DNA of 64,000 nt, from assembly GCF_025755255.1 (NCBI RefSeq), contig NZ_JALIEB010000010.1, positions 48,902 through 112,901 on the forward strand, given 5' to 3'. This DNA is from Roseobacter sinensis (lineage in GTDB: Bacteria > Pseudomonadota > Alphaproteobacteria > Rhodobacterales > Rhodobacteraceae). Positions 44,860 to 53,700 of this stretch are shown piece after piece; the stretch's first letter is position 1, and each line of letters begins with the position of its first letter. Under the pieces are notes generated by a model. The model ran no database searches and was not told where the DNA came from. It saw only the letters and a program-made list of their open reading frames with translations. The translations under genes and the position numbers were made by a program.

Positions 44860-45924
44860 TCAGCGGGCTGTGGCGGGCCAGCCCGGGCGCGCGCGAAGCA
44901 GAAGCTCTGTGGCCACCGCACCAATCCACATGCAGAGTACCGCAACCCAGGCGGTGGTCGCAAGGATAGCCCCGCCCGAGAGACCGGCGCCCACTGCACA
45001 GCCGCCCGCGAGCATGCTGCCGAAGCCCATGAGCACTCCGCCCATGAGATAGCGCTCCATCGGGGTGTCGGGTCCGAACCTCTGGACCCGCGCTTCGCCC
45101 TTGGCGAAGGCTGTAACCATTGCGCCAAAGACAACGCCCGGCACCAGCCCGATGCCGAAGCCGGGCGGGAGACTGCTGGCGTTGACCAGCGCCATCAGCG
45201 TGTCAGTCGACGGGCCGGAGAACGTGATCGACTGGACCGCGATCACCTCAAAGGACGCTCTCGAGATCGCGAAGGTGAGTTGCCAGCCGCCGAAGATGGC
45301 AAGGCCCACGATCGCGGCGGCGATCAGTTCAGAGGCGCGGACGCGCTGCCGCAGGCCAAAGACCAGGGCAAGGATCAGGGCAATGAGGGCGCCGACTGCC
45401 ACCCAATGGGCAAATGCGCCTCCTGCGCCGATCAGGCTGCGCGCGGCACCGCCCGGCAACGTCCAGATCCCCGCGAGCGTCTCCCTCAGGGGCGCAAGAC
45501 TGCCGCGAAGAGAGGCCTGGGCCGTGAGCGTCAGCACAAGCCCGGTCACGATGGCGCGCAGATTGCCTGAGGCCGACAGCACCAGCAGGCGGCTCGCGCA
45601 TCCCCGCGCGAGGATCATCCCGCAGCCAAAGAGCAGCCCCCCGATGATTGCGCCCGAGAGGCTACCGGTGGTCGCAAGCTGGCGTGCCGCGCTCACGTCA
45701 AGCCCGCCCGCGAGGATCGCGGCCTGGACGGCGGCCAACGCCGAGAAAAAGGCAACAAGCCAGACGGCGAGGCGCGGCCCCAGACGGCCACCTGCCACCT
45801 CGGCCGTCGCCGCGCGCAGGCAAAAACGCGCGTGATATGCGGCACATCCGAAGACGACGCCGAGGCCCACACCCGAGACCAGCAGCAGCCGGCCTTCGCC
45901 AAGGCGGTCGATCAGCGGTTCCAT
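44860..45924 (-). CDS. YeeE/YedE-family sulfur transporter
   Basis: 354 residues, about ten membrane helices in two halves. Conserved Cys: FGCAAYHARFCLRAA, LFGCGMILARGCASRLL and MLAGGCAVGAGLSGGA, as in thiosulfate-importing TsuA. Divergent in sequence from SoxT (32651), so not a recent duplicate. A TTGA-N6-TCAA box lies 60 nt upstream of its start. Probably brings thiosulfate or persulfide sulfur into the cell. Confidence 0.85.
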   Translation of the reverse strand: MEPLIDRLGEGRLLLVSGVGLGVVFGCAAYHARFCLRAATAEVAGGRLGPRLAVWLVAFFSALAAVQAAILAGGLDVSAARQLATTGSLSGAIIGGLLFGCGMILARGCASRLLVLSASGNLRAIVTGLVLTLTAQASLRGSLAPLRETLAGIWTLPGGAARSLIGAGGAFAHWVAVGALIALILALVFGLRQRVRASELIAAAIVGLAIFGGWQLTFAISRASFEVIAVQSITFSGPSTDTLMALVNASSLPPGFGIGLVPGVVFGAMVTAFAKGEARVQRFGPDTPMERYLMGGVLMGFGSMLAGGCAVGAGLSGGAILATTAWVAVLCMWIGAVATELLLRARPGWPATAR

Positions 45925-45983
45925 GAGGTGGCGCAGCGGTTGGTCATTCAGGCGACTATGGTTGAGCTGCTGGCCGGCAGTCT

Positions 45984-45997
45984 TTGACCTGTCTCAA
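45984..45997. promoter_or_regulatory. Crp/Fnr-type box upstream of the YeeE gene
   Basis: TTGA-CCTGTC-TCAA, 59 nt before the ATG of the minus-strand YeeE gene; compare TTGA-TCTTTC-TCAA at 44291. Confidence 0.5.
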
Positions 45998-46037
45998 GTT
46001 GCCGCGCCGCCTCGGGGATGCGCCGACGTGCGGCAGG

Positions 46038-46226
46038 CTAGCACTCGGTACAGGTTTTGAGGCCGACAAGGCGATAGATCGGGCAGAAGCTGATAAAGGC
46101 GGTCACCACCAGGATCACCCCGATGTAGCCCCAGAGGCCGATAGTGCCCAGAACGGCAAGCAGGATCAGAAGCGCACCGACGGCAAAGCGCGCAAGGCGG
46201 TCGTAGAGTCCAAGGTTCCGTGTCAT
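46038..46226 (-). CDS. DUF2892 (YgaP-type) small membrane protein
   Basis: 62 residues from the ATG at 46226. Two membrane helices (~12-30 and ~34-52) in the pattern LGLYDRLARFAVGALLILLA ... LWGYIGVILVVTAFISFCP, ending LVGLKTCTEC. DUF2892 is the membrane half of YgaP-type rhodanese proteins and often stands alone near sulfur genes. Three Cys near the C-terminus could carry sulfur. Located between YeeE and the Crp/Fnr regulator. Confidence 0.85.
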   Translation of the reverse strand: MTRNLGLYDRLARFAVGALLILLAVLGTIGLWGYIGVILVVTAFISFCPIYRLVGLKTCTEC

Positions 46227-46294
46227 GGCATGTCTCCTGTTATGAAGGTCTGTAGTCACTCTGATCTGGGATTCGGCGGTGGTCAGTGACCCTG

Positions 46295-46918
46295 TCACAA
46301 AGAATCGCGGTCCGCGTAGGTTTTCAGTGCTGCGGAATCCATGAGCGCAATCTTCCCGCGCCCGAGCTCGATCCAGCCGTTGCGCTCGAACGACTTCAGC
46401 GTGCGCGAGACCACCTCGCGCGCAGTGCCGAGCTCCTGTGCGATGTCTTCATGTGTCAGATGCAGCACCGTCTCGGGTTGCCGGGCGAGCCAACGCGCGA
46501 GCCTCAGATCAGTCCGGTGCAGGAGCAACTCGTCGATGACGTCGGTCAGCTCCCCGACGCGGAGCGCGAGGCTGTGAAAGACCAGCTCCCGAAACCGCGC
46601 ATCGCGCGCGAGAAGCGCCTGGAACCGCGGCGCCGGAATGGCTAGCGCCTGCAGCGGGCCTTCGGCATAGCCATAGCCCGAATAGGGGCGCCCGGACAGA
46701 AGACCGGTGGTGGTCAGCACGCAGCTGTCCCCCGCAAGAACACGGTAGAGCACGACCGTGCGCCCTGCCGCATTGGTCTGTTCCACCCGCACTGCGCCAC
46801 TCAGCACGATAAGATAGGCAGCGCTCTCGTCCCCGGGTTGGAAGAGGCAGGCGCCATCGGGCGCAGTGATCAGGTCGCCCTCATCGCGATAGTCGACAAG
46901 AGAGGTCCCCCCGCTCAC
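46295..46918 (-). CDS. Crp/Fnr-family transcriptional regulator
   Basis: 207 residues. Cyclic-nucleotide-binding-like beta barrel ~10-120 (GACLFQPGDESAAYLIVLSG, VLAGDSCVLTTTGLL) then a winged helix (HLTHEDIAQELGTAREVVSRTLKSFERNGWIEL). The single Cys near residue 66 (DSCVLTT) and Cys24 may sense sulfur or redox state; the N-terminal Fnr 4-Cys cluster is absent, so it is not an oxygen-sensing Fe-S Fnr. Overlaps the SoxH-like gene by 4 nt upstream. Likely targets are the two TTGA-N6-TCAA boxes. Confidence 0.88.
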   Translation of the reverse strand: MSGGTSLVDYRDEGDLITAPDGACLFQPGDESAAYLIVLSGAVRVEQTNAAGRTVVLYRVLAGDSCVLTTTGLLSGRPYSGYGYAEGPLQALAIPAPRFQALLARDARFRELVFHSLALRVGELTDVIDELLLHRTDLRLARWLARQPETVLHLTHEDIAQELGTAREVVSRTLKSFERNGWIELGRGKIALMDSAALKTYADRDSL

Positions 46919-47862
46919 TCGAATTCCATCTGCTCATAGACGCGACCCGCGTTTTTCGTGGCCAGCTCCTCGAACGTGTCGAGATGTGCGTATGGCGACT
47001 GATCGACGTAATACGCCTCGGCGAGGTCACCGCCCGCCTCGAGATGCGCGCCGATCTGTTCGCGCAGATAGATCAGGTAGTCCTTCGTGTAGCGGCGCAC
47101 CTGATCCATATTCGTGGGGTGCCCGTGACCGGGGATCACATAGGTCGCCTGCAGCGGTTCGAAGGCGGCATCCCAGGTGTCGAGCCAGTCCAGCGTCATC
47201 GTATCTTCGAAGATCGGGAGCATCCGTTCGTGAAAGGCCATGTCGCCCGCAATGACCAGGCTCTGTTCGGGCAGCCAGACTGAGATGTCGCCGGGGCTGT
47301 GCGCCGGACCGAGGTAGAGCACCTCGATCCGGTAGTCACCCATCTCGACCACATGGCTGTCTTCAAAAGTCTGCGTCGGGCCCGAGAGATAGGTACCAGC
47401 GGCCTTATCCCGGTTGTAGCGCTTCATCGTCTCGAGGATCTGCGCGCCATACTCCTCGAACTGCTGTGCGGCCTCCACATGGGCGAGCGTCGGCACGCCC
47501 TGATCCGCCCAGTAGCTGTTGCCCAGCATTGCATGGCCCTGACCGTTTTCGTTGATCACCAGGCGCACCGGCTGATCCGTGATCGCCTTGATCTCGGCGT
47601 GCAGCGCCTCGGCCAGAACATAGGCCGCGCCACCGTTGATCACCACTACGCCGTCGCCGGTCACGATGAAGCTGAGGTTGTTGTTGTGGCCCGTGTTTTC
47701 GTAAGTCGGGGGCGCTGTGGCTCCGATGGCCGACCAGACGTTGGGGATCACCTCTACCGGTTTGGAGTAGAGCGGCGAGCCGGGGTATTGGTCGGCGATA
47801 TCTTCGCTGGCGAGGGCCGCCGCCGCGAGGCTCAAGGGCACGAGGGTCAGGGTCAGTCGCAT
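46915..47862 (-). CDS. soxH: SoxH-like metallo-beta-lactamase-fold protein with degenerate metal motif
   Basis: 315 residues, signal peptide ~1-18. The fold is that of the SoxH-type hydrolases of Paracoccus. The usual THxHxDH motif is replaced by N104-ENGQG-H110, so only the last His of the first cluster remains; His188 (GPAHSPGD), Asp207 (IAGDMAF) and His246 (PGHGHPT) are kept. Loss of those ligands suggests no, or a single, metal and altered chemistry. Starts at the stop of the soxG-like gene and overlaps the Crp/Fnr gene by 4 nt. Confidence 0.78.
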   Translation of the reverse strand: MRLTLTLVPLSLAAAALASEDIADQYPGSPLYSKPVEVIPNVWSAIGATAPPTYENTGHNNNLSFIVTGDGVVVINGGAAYVLAEALHAEIKAITDQPVRLVINENGQGHAMLGNSYWADQGVPTLAHVEAAQQFEEYGAQILETMKRYNRDKAAGTYLSGPTQTFEDSHVVEMGDYRIEVLYLGPAHSPGDISVWLPEQSLVIAGDMAFHERMLPIFEDTMTLDWLDTWDAAFEPLQATYVIPGHGHPTNMDQVRRYTKDYLIYLREQIGAHLEAGGDLAEAYYVDQSPYAHLDTFEELATKNAGRVYEQMEFE

Positions 47863-48776
47863 CAGGTCTCATCCTGCAAGAAGTGGTATCCATCTTCGGT
47901 TGCCTCTGCCCGACCGATGCCGCCGCCGGGCAGGTGAAAGCCGACCAGCTGCATCTTCTCCCGTGACAGCCGGTCGAGCAGCATCCGGCGCGTCTCGGCG
48001 GCCTGATCCATGTCCTGATCGGAGCCGCTGCGCCAGTCGGGCCGCCGGAAGGCGACGTGATGGTTTCCGATGGCATCGCCCACCACCATGGCGGCGTCCG
48101 GCCCGTTGCGCAGCTCGAAGCTCATGTGGCCGGGCGTATGACCGGGCGTGGCGACAGCGGCGATCCCCGGCAGGATCTCCTCGCCATCCTCGAAAAGCGT
48201 GACGCCCGCTTCGATGGTCTGCATCCGCCGCCGCGCGCCCACCGCGAAGGACATACGGTCCTCTGCGATGGTGTCGACGGTGCGTGGGTCCCACCAGTAA
48301 TCCCATTCCGCCCGGCCCATCATCATGTGCGCCGACGCGAAGACGGGGTCGTCGAACTCATCGAGCAGGCCCCAGATATGGTCGGGATGGGCGTGCGTGA
48401 AGAGCACATGCGTGATGTCGTCCGGCGTCAGCTCAACCGCGGCAAGACTGTCTTGGACCGCGCCCGCGCTTGGCATGAAGTCCGGCCCAGCCCCCACGTC
48501 GAAGAGGACCGTGTTTGTGCCATCGCGATAGAGCGCAAGGTTGCAGTCCGGTGTCAGGTGGCCGTCGGGCACGTCGAAGTCCTGCAAGATCGAGGTGAGT
48601 TCCTCGTCGGGCATATGCGAGAACAGGAAGCTGCGGGGCAGCACCAGATGGCCATCGCTTACGGTAGTCAGCGTGGCCGGACCCAGCGGCAGCTCGGCGA
48701 CGCTGCGGTGGGGCAGGGTAGTTGCGAGAGGAAGGCTGGCGCAGCGTGCGAGAAACGCCCTGCGGGTGAGTGACAT
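47862..48776 (-). CDS. soxG: SoxG-like metallo-beta-lactamase-fold hydrolase, Tat-exported
   Basis: 304 residues from the ATG at 48776 (GGGAGG 6 nt upstream; GTG at 48779 is also possible). Tat signal SLTRRAFLARCASLPLATTL. Intact zinc motif LFTHAHPDHIWGLLDEF and ATPGHTPGHMSFEL with GDAIGNHHV. Periplasmic thiol or sulfur-related hydrolase; in Paracoccus soxG and soxH follow soxF. The stop codon of this gene coincides with the start of the soxH-like gene. Confidence 0.8.
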   Translation of the reverse strand: MSLTRRAFLARCASLPLATTLPHRSVAELPLGPATLTTVSDGHLVLPRSFLFSHMPDEELTSILQDFDVPDGHLTPDCNLALYRDGTNTVLFDVGAGPDFMPSAGAVQDSLAAVELTPDDITHVLFTHAHPDHIWGLLDEFDDPVFASAHMMMGRAEWDYWWDPRTVDTIAEDRMSFAVGARRRMQTIEAGVTLFEDGEEILPGIAAVATPGHTPGHMSFELRNGPDAAMVVGDAIGNHHVAFRRPDWRSGSDQDMDQAAETRRMLLDRLSREKMQLVGFHLPGGGIGRAEATEDGYHFLQDET

Positions 48777-48793
48777 CACGAACCTCCCAATAA

Positions 48794-48809
48794 AATCTTA
48801 TATTAGAAT
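48794..48809. promoter_or_regulatory. Candidate SoxR-type operator upstream of the soxG-like gene
   Basis: AATC-TTATATTA-GAAT (48794-48809) is nearly the same as AATC-TAATATTT-GAAT in the soxS-soxV spacer; it lies 17 nt upstream of the ATG. Confidence 0.6.
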
Positions 48810-48889
48810 ATGAATGATTGATTAACGACTGGCAAGCCCGACCATTGACGTCTCTTTAGCGATGCGGGTTGTTTTTCGCTTTTTCATAG

Positions 48890-48905
48890 ATACATTCGAA
48901 TGTAT
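48890..48905. promoter_or_regulatory. Palindrome upstream of the split YeeE genes
   Basis: ATACATTCGAATGTAT is a perfect 16-bp palindrome, 36 nt before the start of the first half-YeeE gene; it contains both ATTC and GAAT elements and may be another form of the sulfur-repressor operator. Confidence 0.55.
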
Positions 48906-48940
48906 GTATAAGAAATGATCTGATGAGAAGGAGACGTGTT

Positions 48941-49372
48941 TTGGAAACGGAATTCACACCTCTGTGGTCTCTCGGGGGCGGGGTGTTGATCGGGCTTGCC
49001 GCGACGCTTCTGATGGCCACCCTCGGCCGGATCATGGGAGCCACCGGCATTCTTGCAGGCGCGCTGATGCCGCCGTCGAAGTCCGAATTTGCCTGGCGCG
49101 CCGCCGTTCTGGCCGGCATGATCTCGGGCCCGCTTGTCATTTTCGCACTGAGCGGCGCGATGCCGGTTGTGCAGATCCCCGTCTCGATAAGCATGCTGAC
49201 GCTCGGCGGGCTCGTCGTTGGTGTCGGCGTCACCTTCGCGTCCGGTTGTACCTCGGGCCACGGGGTGTGCGGTATGGCGCGCCTCTCGCCGCGGTCCTTG
49301 GTCGCAACGAGCACCTTCATGCTGTTCACCGGCGCCACCGTCTTCGCGGTCCGCCACCTCTGGGGAGGTTGA
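48941..49372 (+). CDS. YeeE/YedE-family half transporter, N-terminal half
   Basis: 143 residues from TTG at 48941, which has AAGGAG 7 nt upstream; the ATG at 48923 lies before that site. Four membrane helices. Cys in TFASGCTSGHGVCGMARLSP, the YeeE/YedE GCxxGHGxCG motif. The partner half is encoded 3 nt downstream, so the transporter is split into two polypeptides rather than one 350-residue chain like SoxT. Confidence 0.87.
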   Translation: METEFTPLWSLGGGVLIGLAATLLMATLGRIMGATGILAGALMPPSKSEFAWRAAVLAGMISGPLVIFALSGAMPVVQIPVSISMLTLGGLVVGVGVTFASGCTSGHGVCGMARLSPRSLVATSTFMLFTGATVFAVRHLWGG

Positions 49373-49375
49373 CCC

Positions 49376-49813
49376 ATGCGCATCATCATCGCCTATCTCG
49401 CCGGTCTTCTCTTCGGGATCGGAATCGCCATCTCCGGCATGGCCAATCCGGCGAAGGTTCTGAACTTCTTCGATGTCGCCGGCACCTGGGACCCGTCGCT
49501 CGGGTTGGTGATGGGGGGCGCGTTGCTGACCACGTTCGTCGGCTACCGGCTCGTCCTGCGCCGCGCCGGTCCGTGGCTTGGCCCGAGTTTCGCGCTGCCG
49601 ACACGGGCAGACATCGATCTGCGGCTGGTGGCCGGCGCCGCGCTGTTCGGTGTCGGTTGGGGCATTGCCGGGTTTTGCCCGGGCGGTGCGCTGCCCGCTT
49701 TGGGAACGGGGCGCATCGAGGTCTTTGCCTTCGTCGGCGCTCTGGTGGCGGGGATCTTCCTCGCCAAGGCCTTGCAATCGCTTGGTCAGCGCCTGAAACA
49801 TGCGGCGACCTGA
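49376..49813 (+). CDS. YeeE/YedE-family half transporter, C-terminal half (DUF6691)
   Basis: 145 residues, GGGAGG upstream. Four membrane helices: GLLFGIGIAISGMANPAKVLNF, GLVMGGALLTTFVGYRLV, LVAGAALFGVGWGIAGFCPGGALPAL. The FCPGGA motif supplies the second sulfur-binding Cys. Works with the preceding half as a sulfur (thiosulfate or persulfide) transporter. Convergent with the response regulator gene. Confidence 0.87.
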   Translation: MRIIIAYLAGLLFGIGIAISGMANPAKVLNFFDVAGTWDPSLGLVMGGALLTTFVGYRLVLRRAGPWLGPSFALPTRADIDLRLVAGAALFGVGWGIAGFCPGGALPALGTGRIEVFAFVGALVAGIFLAKALQSLGQRLKHAAT

Positions 49814-49851
49814 CCAGCCGATGGATTCAGCGGCGGTGAGAGCGGGCGTGG

Positions 49852-50748
49852 CTATTCAGCGTTCAGCACCCGATCGGCCATCACAGCCGCTGAGGTGCGG
49901 TTGTCGATCCCCATCTTCTGGAAAACCTGTTCGAGGTGCTTGTTCACCGTCCGCGCGCTGAGGCCGAGGATTGCGCTGATGTCGCGGTTGGTCTTGCCCA
50001 GGGTCAGCCAGAACAGCACCTCCGCCTCACGCGGGGTGAGGTTGAAGCTGCGGGCCAGCACGTCCTCCTTTCGGTCTGAACTGCGGCGGATCAGCTTCAC
50101 AAGCACCTCTGGAACGGGTGTCATCCCCATGAACTGAAAGGTCAGCGCACCCGCGTCATAGGGCGGAACGGCCGAGACCGGCTGGGCTCGGCATGCGGCA
50201 ATCCAGCTCGTCCAACCGGCGCGGTGGGATTTGAGGTCGAACGCGCCAAAGGCGTCGCGCGCCCTCTGCGAGCCCCACAGCAGGCGGCCTTCCGTATCGA
50301 AGGCCAGCACCGACCTCCCCGAGCTGTCCAGCGCGGTGCGTGCGCTTTGCAGCAGGCGCGAGTTGGCGATATGGGTGCTGAGCCGGGCGATCAGCTCCTC
50401 GACGACGACCGGTTTGGTGATGTAGTCCACGCCACCGGAGTTGAGGCCCTCGAGAATATGCTCCTTCTCGGTCAGCCCGGTCATGAAGACGATGGGCGTC
50501 ATCACCGCGTCAGGGCCGGACTTGAGCACCCGGCAGGTCTCGAACCCGTCGATGCCGGGCATGACCGCGTCCATCAGAATGACGTCAGGGTCGACCCGAT
50601 GCGCCAGATCGATGGCCGCCTGCCCGTCGGTTGCGATCAGCACCGTGATCCCGCTCTGCTCCAGCGCCATCGAAATCATGCCGAGCGCGTCGGGGTTGTC
50701 GTCCACGACCAGCGCGATGCACTTCTGGCCGGCATCAGTCAACTGCAT
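49852..50748 (-). CDS. LuxR-type response regulator of the amide/urea system
   Basis: 298 residues from the ATG at 50748, overlapping the sensor gene stop region by 14 nt. Receiver ~8-125 with Asp16/17 (VVDDN) and phospho-acceptor Asp60 (ILMDAVMPG), Lys in YITKPVVV. Central region ~135-225 has a PAS-like stretch (VLAFDTEGRLLWGSQRARDA). C-terminal LuxR helix-turn-helix: FNLTPREAEVLFWLTLGKTN ... SARTVNKHLEQVFQKMGI. Likely phosphorylated by the upstream permease-kinase and acting on the 54197-54216 palindrome to control urtA-fmdB; inference from position. Confidence 0.92.
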   Translation of the reverse strand: MQLTDAGQKCIALVVDDNPDALGMISMALEQSGITVLIATDGQAAIDLAHRVDPDVILMDAVMPGIDGFETCRVLKSGPDAVMTPIVFMTGLTEKEHILEGLNSGGVDYITKPVVVEELIARLSTHIANSRLLQSARTALDSSGRSVLAFDTEGRLLWGSQRARDAFGAFDLKSHRAGWTSWIAACRAQPVSAVPPYDAGALTFQFMGMTPVPEVLVKLIRRSSDRKEDVLARSFNLTPREAEVLFWLTLGKTNRDISAILGLSARTVNKHLEQVFQKMGIDNRTSAAVMADRVLNAE

Positions 50749-53700
50749 CTTCCACCGCCTCCAGAAGATGAAGGATCCCGGCCATGTCGAACTGCTCAAG
50801 GCAGATGTCCAGCCGGTCCAGAAGATCTGCATCGCACAGACGCCCGGCGCGCAGGTGGCTCAGCTGTTCGCGTACGCCTGCCACATGCCCAAGCTTGGCG
50901 CTGTCGATCAAGCGCGCGCGGTCCTCATCGGACAGCGCGGCGCGCACGGTGCGCGGCCTCTCGTCATCGGCCTTGCGCAGCAGTGTGACCTTCAGAAGTT
51001 CCGCGATCTGCGTCAGCAAATCGTCGAGGTTGAAAGGCTTGGCGAGGAAACCATCGTGCAGTGCCACCTTCGGACGGCTCATGCTCTCCTCGTCGGCGTG
51101 CCCCGAGATCACCACGATCGGCACATGCGGCCAATCCCCCAGCCGCAGATCGCGGGCAAAGGACCAGCCGTCCCGTTCAGGCATGTCGATGTCCAGAAGG
51201 ATGATGTCCGGGCTCGCCTCCTGTAGCATTTGCTCGGCCATGTCGGCGGAGGGCGCGATAAGGACCACGAAGCCGAGCTTGGTCAGGAACTGTTCGGCCA
51301 GCGACAGGTGATTGGTGTCGTCATCGACAATCAGCACCGTCTTGCGCGGTCCGGTGTAGCCGGTGAAGGCGGGCAGGGCCGCGTTATCGGTCAAACCTTC
51401 GGCATCGAAAACACCGGGCGCGATCGACGGCAACATCAGCTTGACCGAAAAGGTGCTGCCGCGGCCGGGCGTGCTCTCGACGTCGATCTCGCCGCCGAGG
51501 ATCTCGACCAGCAGCTTGGTGATCGTGAGGCCAAGGCCCGAGCCCTGCCGACCCGACTGGCCTGCCCGTTCGAAGGGGCGCCAGATCCGCGGGATGTTTT
51601 CGGGCGCAATGCCGATACCGGTGTCGGTCACGGTGATCAGCGCCACCTCGTTGCGGTAGGCCAGATCGAGCGAGACACGGCCCGCGTCGGTGTAGCGGAG
51701 CGCATTCGAGAGCAGATTGATGATGATCTGCCGCAGGCGCTTTTCGTCCGTCCCCACAAGCGTTGGAAGTCGGCCGTGAATGGACCAGTTGAAGGTGATG
51801 CCCTTGGCGGTGGCCTCGGCTTCGAAGATCGCCGCGACCTGATGCAGCAGCATGCGCAGATTGACCCGGTCGCGCATGATCTCCAGTCGCCCGGCCTCGA
51901 TCCGGGCGATGTCCAGCAGCCCGTCGATCAGCCCGGCGAGATGCTCCGACGAGCGGCGGATGCTAGCGATCGAATTGCGCCAGGGCGCAAGCTCCGGATC
52001 CTTCTCCAGCAGCTGCGCAAAGCCGTAGATGGCGTTCAGCGGCGTGCGCAGTTCGTGACTGAGCCCCGACATATAGCGGGTCTTGGCCAGGTTGGCGGCC
52101 TCGGCCTTCTCCTTGGCCTGCTGCAGGGCTTTGTCGGTCCGTTCATGGGCCCGGATCTCCTTGAGCAGCAGCTCGGTCTGCCGCTCCGCCTCGGCCATGG
52201 CATTGCGCTGGCTCTCACCGGCGAGGATGAACATCCAGACCGAGATCCCGATGACAATCAGAATCATGCAGAAGGTGATCGTCAGCACCGCGTCGAAGGT
52301 CTCGGCGCCGGCAAAGCCGCGGATGAAGAGCAGCAGGATGCCGAAGCTGAGCGAGATCGCACTCGTCGTGACCAGAAAGCGGGAGAGCCGCGACATCAGC
52401 GCATTGGCCACCGCTGCGGGCAGGTGGGCGTGAAGGGCCGTGCTCACCGTGTTGTCGAGCCGCCCGTGGGGTTTGCAGTGATCGTGACAGGCCGCATCCA
52501 AGCTGCAGCAAAGCGAGCAGATGCGCCCGAAGTGGAACGGGCAGTGGCTGGTGTCTTCGACATCGAAACGGTACTCGCAGACGGTGCAGGTCTGGAGCTC
52601 CTCTGTCGGTGGTGTCTCGGCGTCCTGGCGCGCAAGATAGTACCGCCCGCCGGTCACCCAGGCGAGGAGGGGCGCGAGCGTAAAGGCCGTCAACAGCGCC
52701 ACGAAGGAGGAAAACGCCTGCGCAAGCGTGCCCAGCAGCCCAGCATAGGCGATCAGCGAGACCACGCAGGCCACCACCATCGCGCCGATGCCCACGGGGT
52801 TCACGTCATAGAGATGCGAGCGGCGGAATTCGATGCCCTTCGGGCTGAGGCCCAGCGGCTTGTTCACCACCAGATCGGCCACCAGCGCCCCGATCCAGGC
52901 CACCGCCACATGGGAGTAGAGGCTGAGCACATGCTCCAGCCCGGTAAAGACGCCCAGTTCCATCAGCATCAGCGCAATCGCCACGTTGAAGACCAGCCAG
53001 ACCACCCGACCCGGATGGCTCTTCGTGAGGCGTGAGAAGAAATTCGACCAGGCGATAGAGCCCGCATAGGCGTTGGTCACGTTGATCTTGAGCTGCGACA
53101 GGATCACGAAGATCGCCGTCAGCCCCAGCACCAGCGCGGGCGAGCCCAACACCTGTTCGAAAGCGGTGTGATACATGCGCGTGGGGTCGGTAGCCTCTTC
53201 AGGGGCCACGTTCTCGCGGATGGCGAGGATGACCAGGTAGGAGCCCGCAAGCATCTTCAGCATGCCCAGCACCGACCAACCGGGACCGGCGCAGATCAGC
53301 GCCAGCCACCATTTGCGGCGGTCGGCACGGGTTTTCGGCTCGGGCAGAAAGCGCAGGAAATCCACCTGCTCGCCGATCTGGGCGACCAGGGAGAAGACCA
53401 CACCCGAGGCCGCGCCAAGCATCAGCAGGCGTGACGCGTCGGGCACGTCGGGGTTGGCCTCGAACCCTGTCCACATCTCGATGTCGTATCCGACGAACGC
53501 CAGCAGAATGAACGGCAGCGCGTGCAGCAGCACCCAGAGCGGCTGGGTCCAGGCCTGGAAGGTTGAAATCTTGGAAAAGCCATGCACCACCAATGGGATG
53601 ACGACGAGCGAACTGGCGACATAGCCGAGAAACAGCGGCACGCCGAGCGTGAATTTCAGCGCCAGCGCAAGGATCGCCGCCTCCAGCGCGAAGAAGATGA

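Noticed and set aside
51230-53035. 601-residue open frame on the plus strand over the permease-kinase
   Set aside because: Antisense shadow; the kinase motifs on the minus strand are unambiguous.
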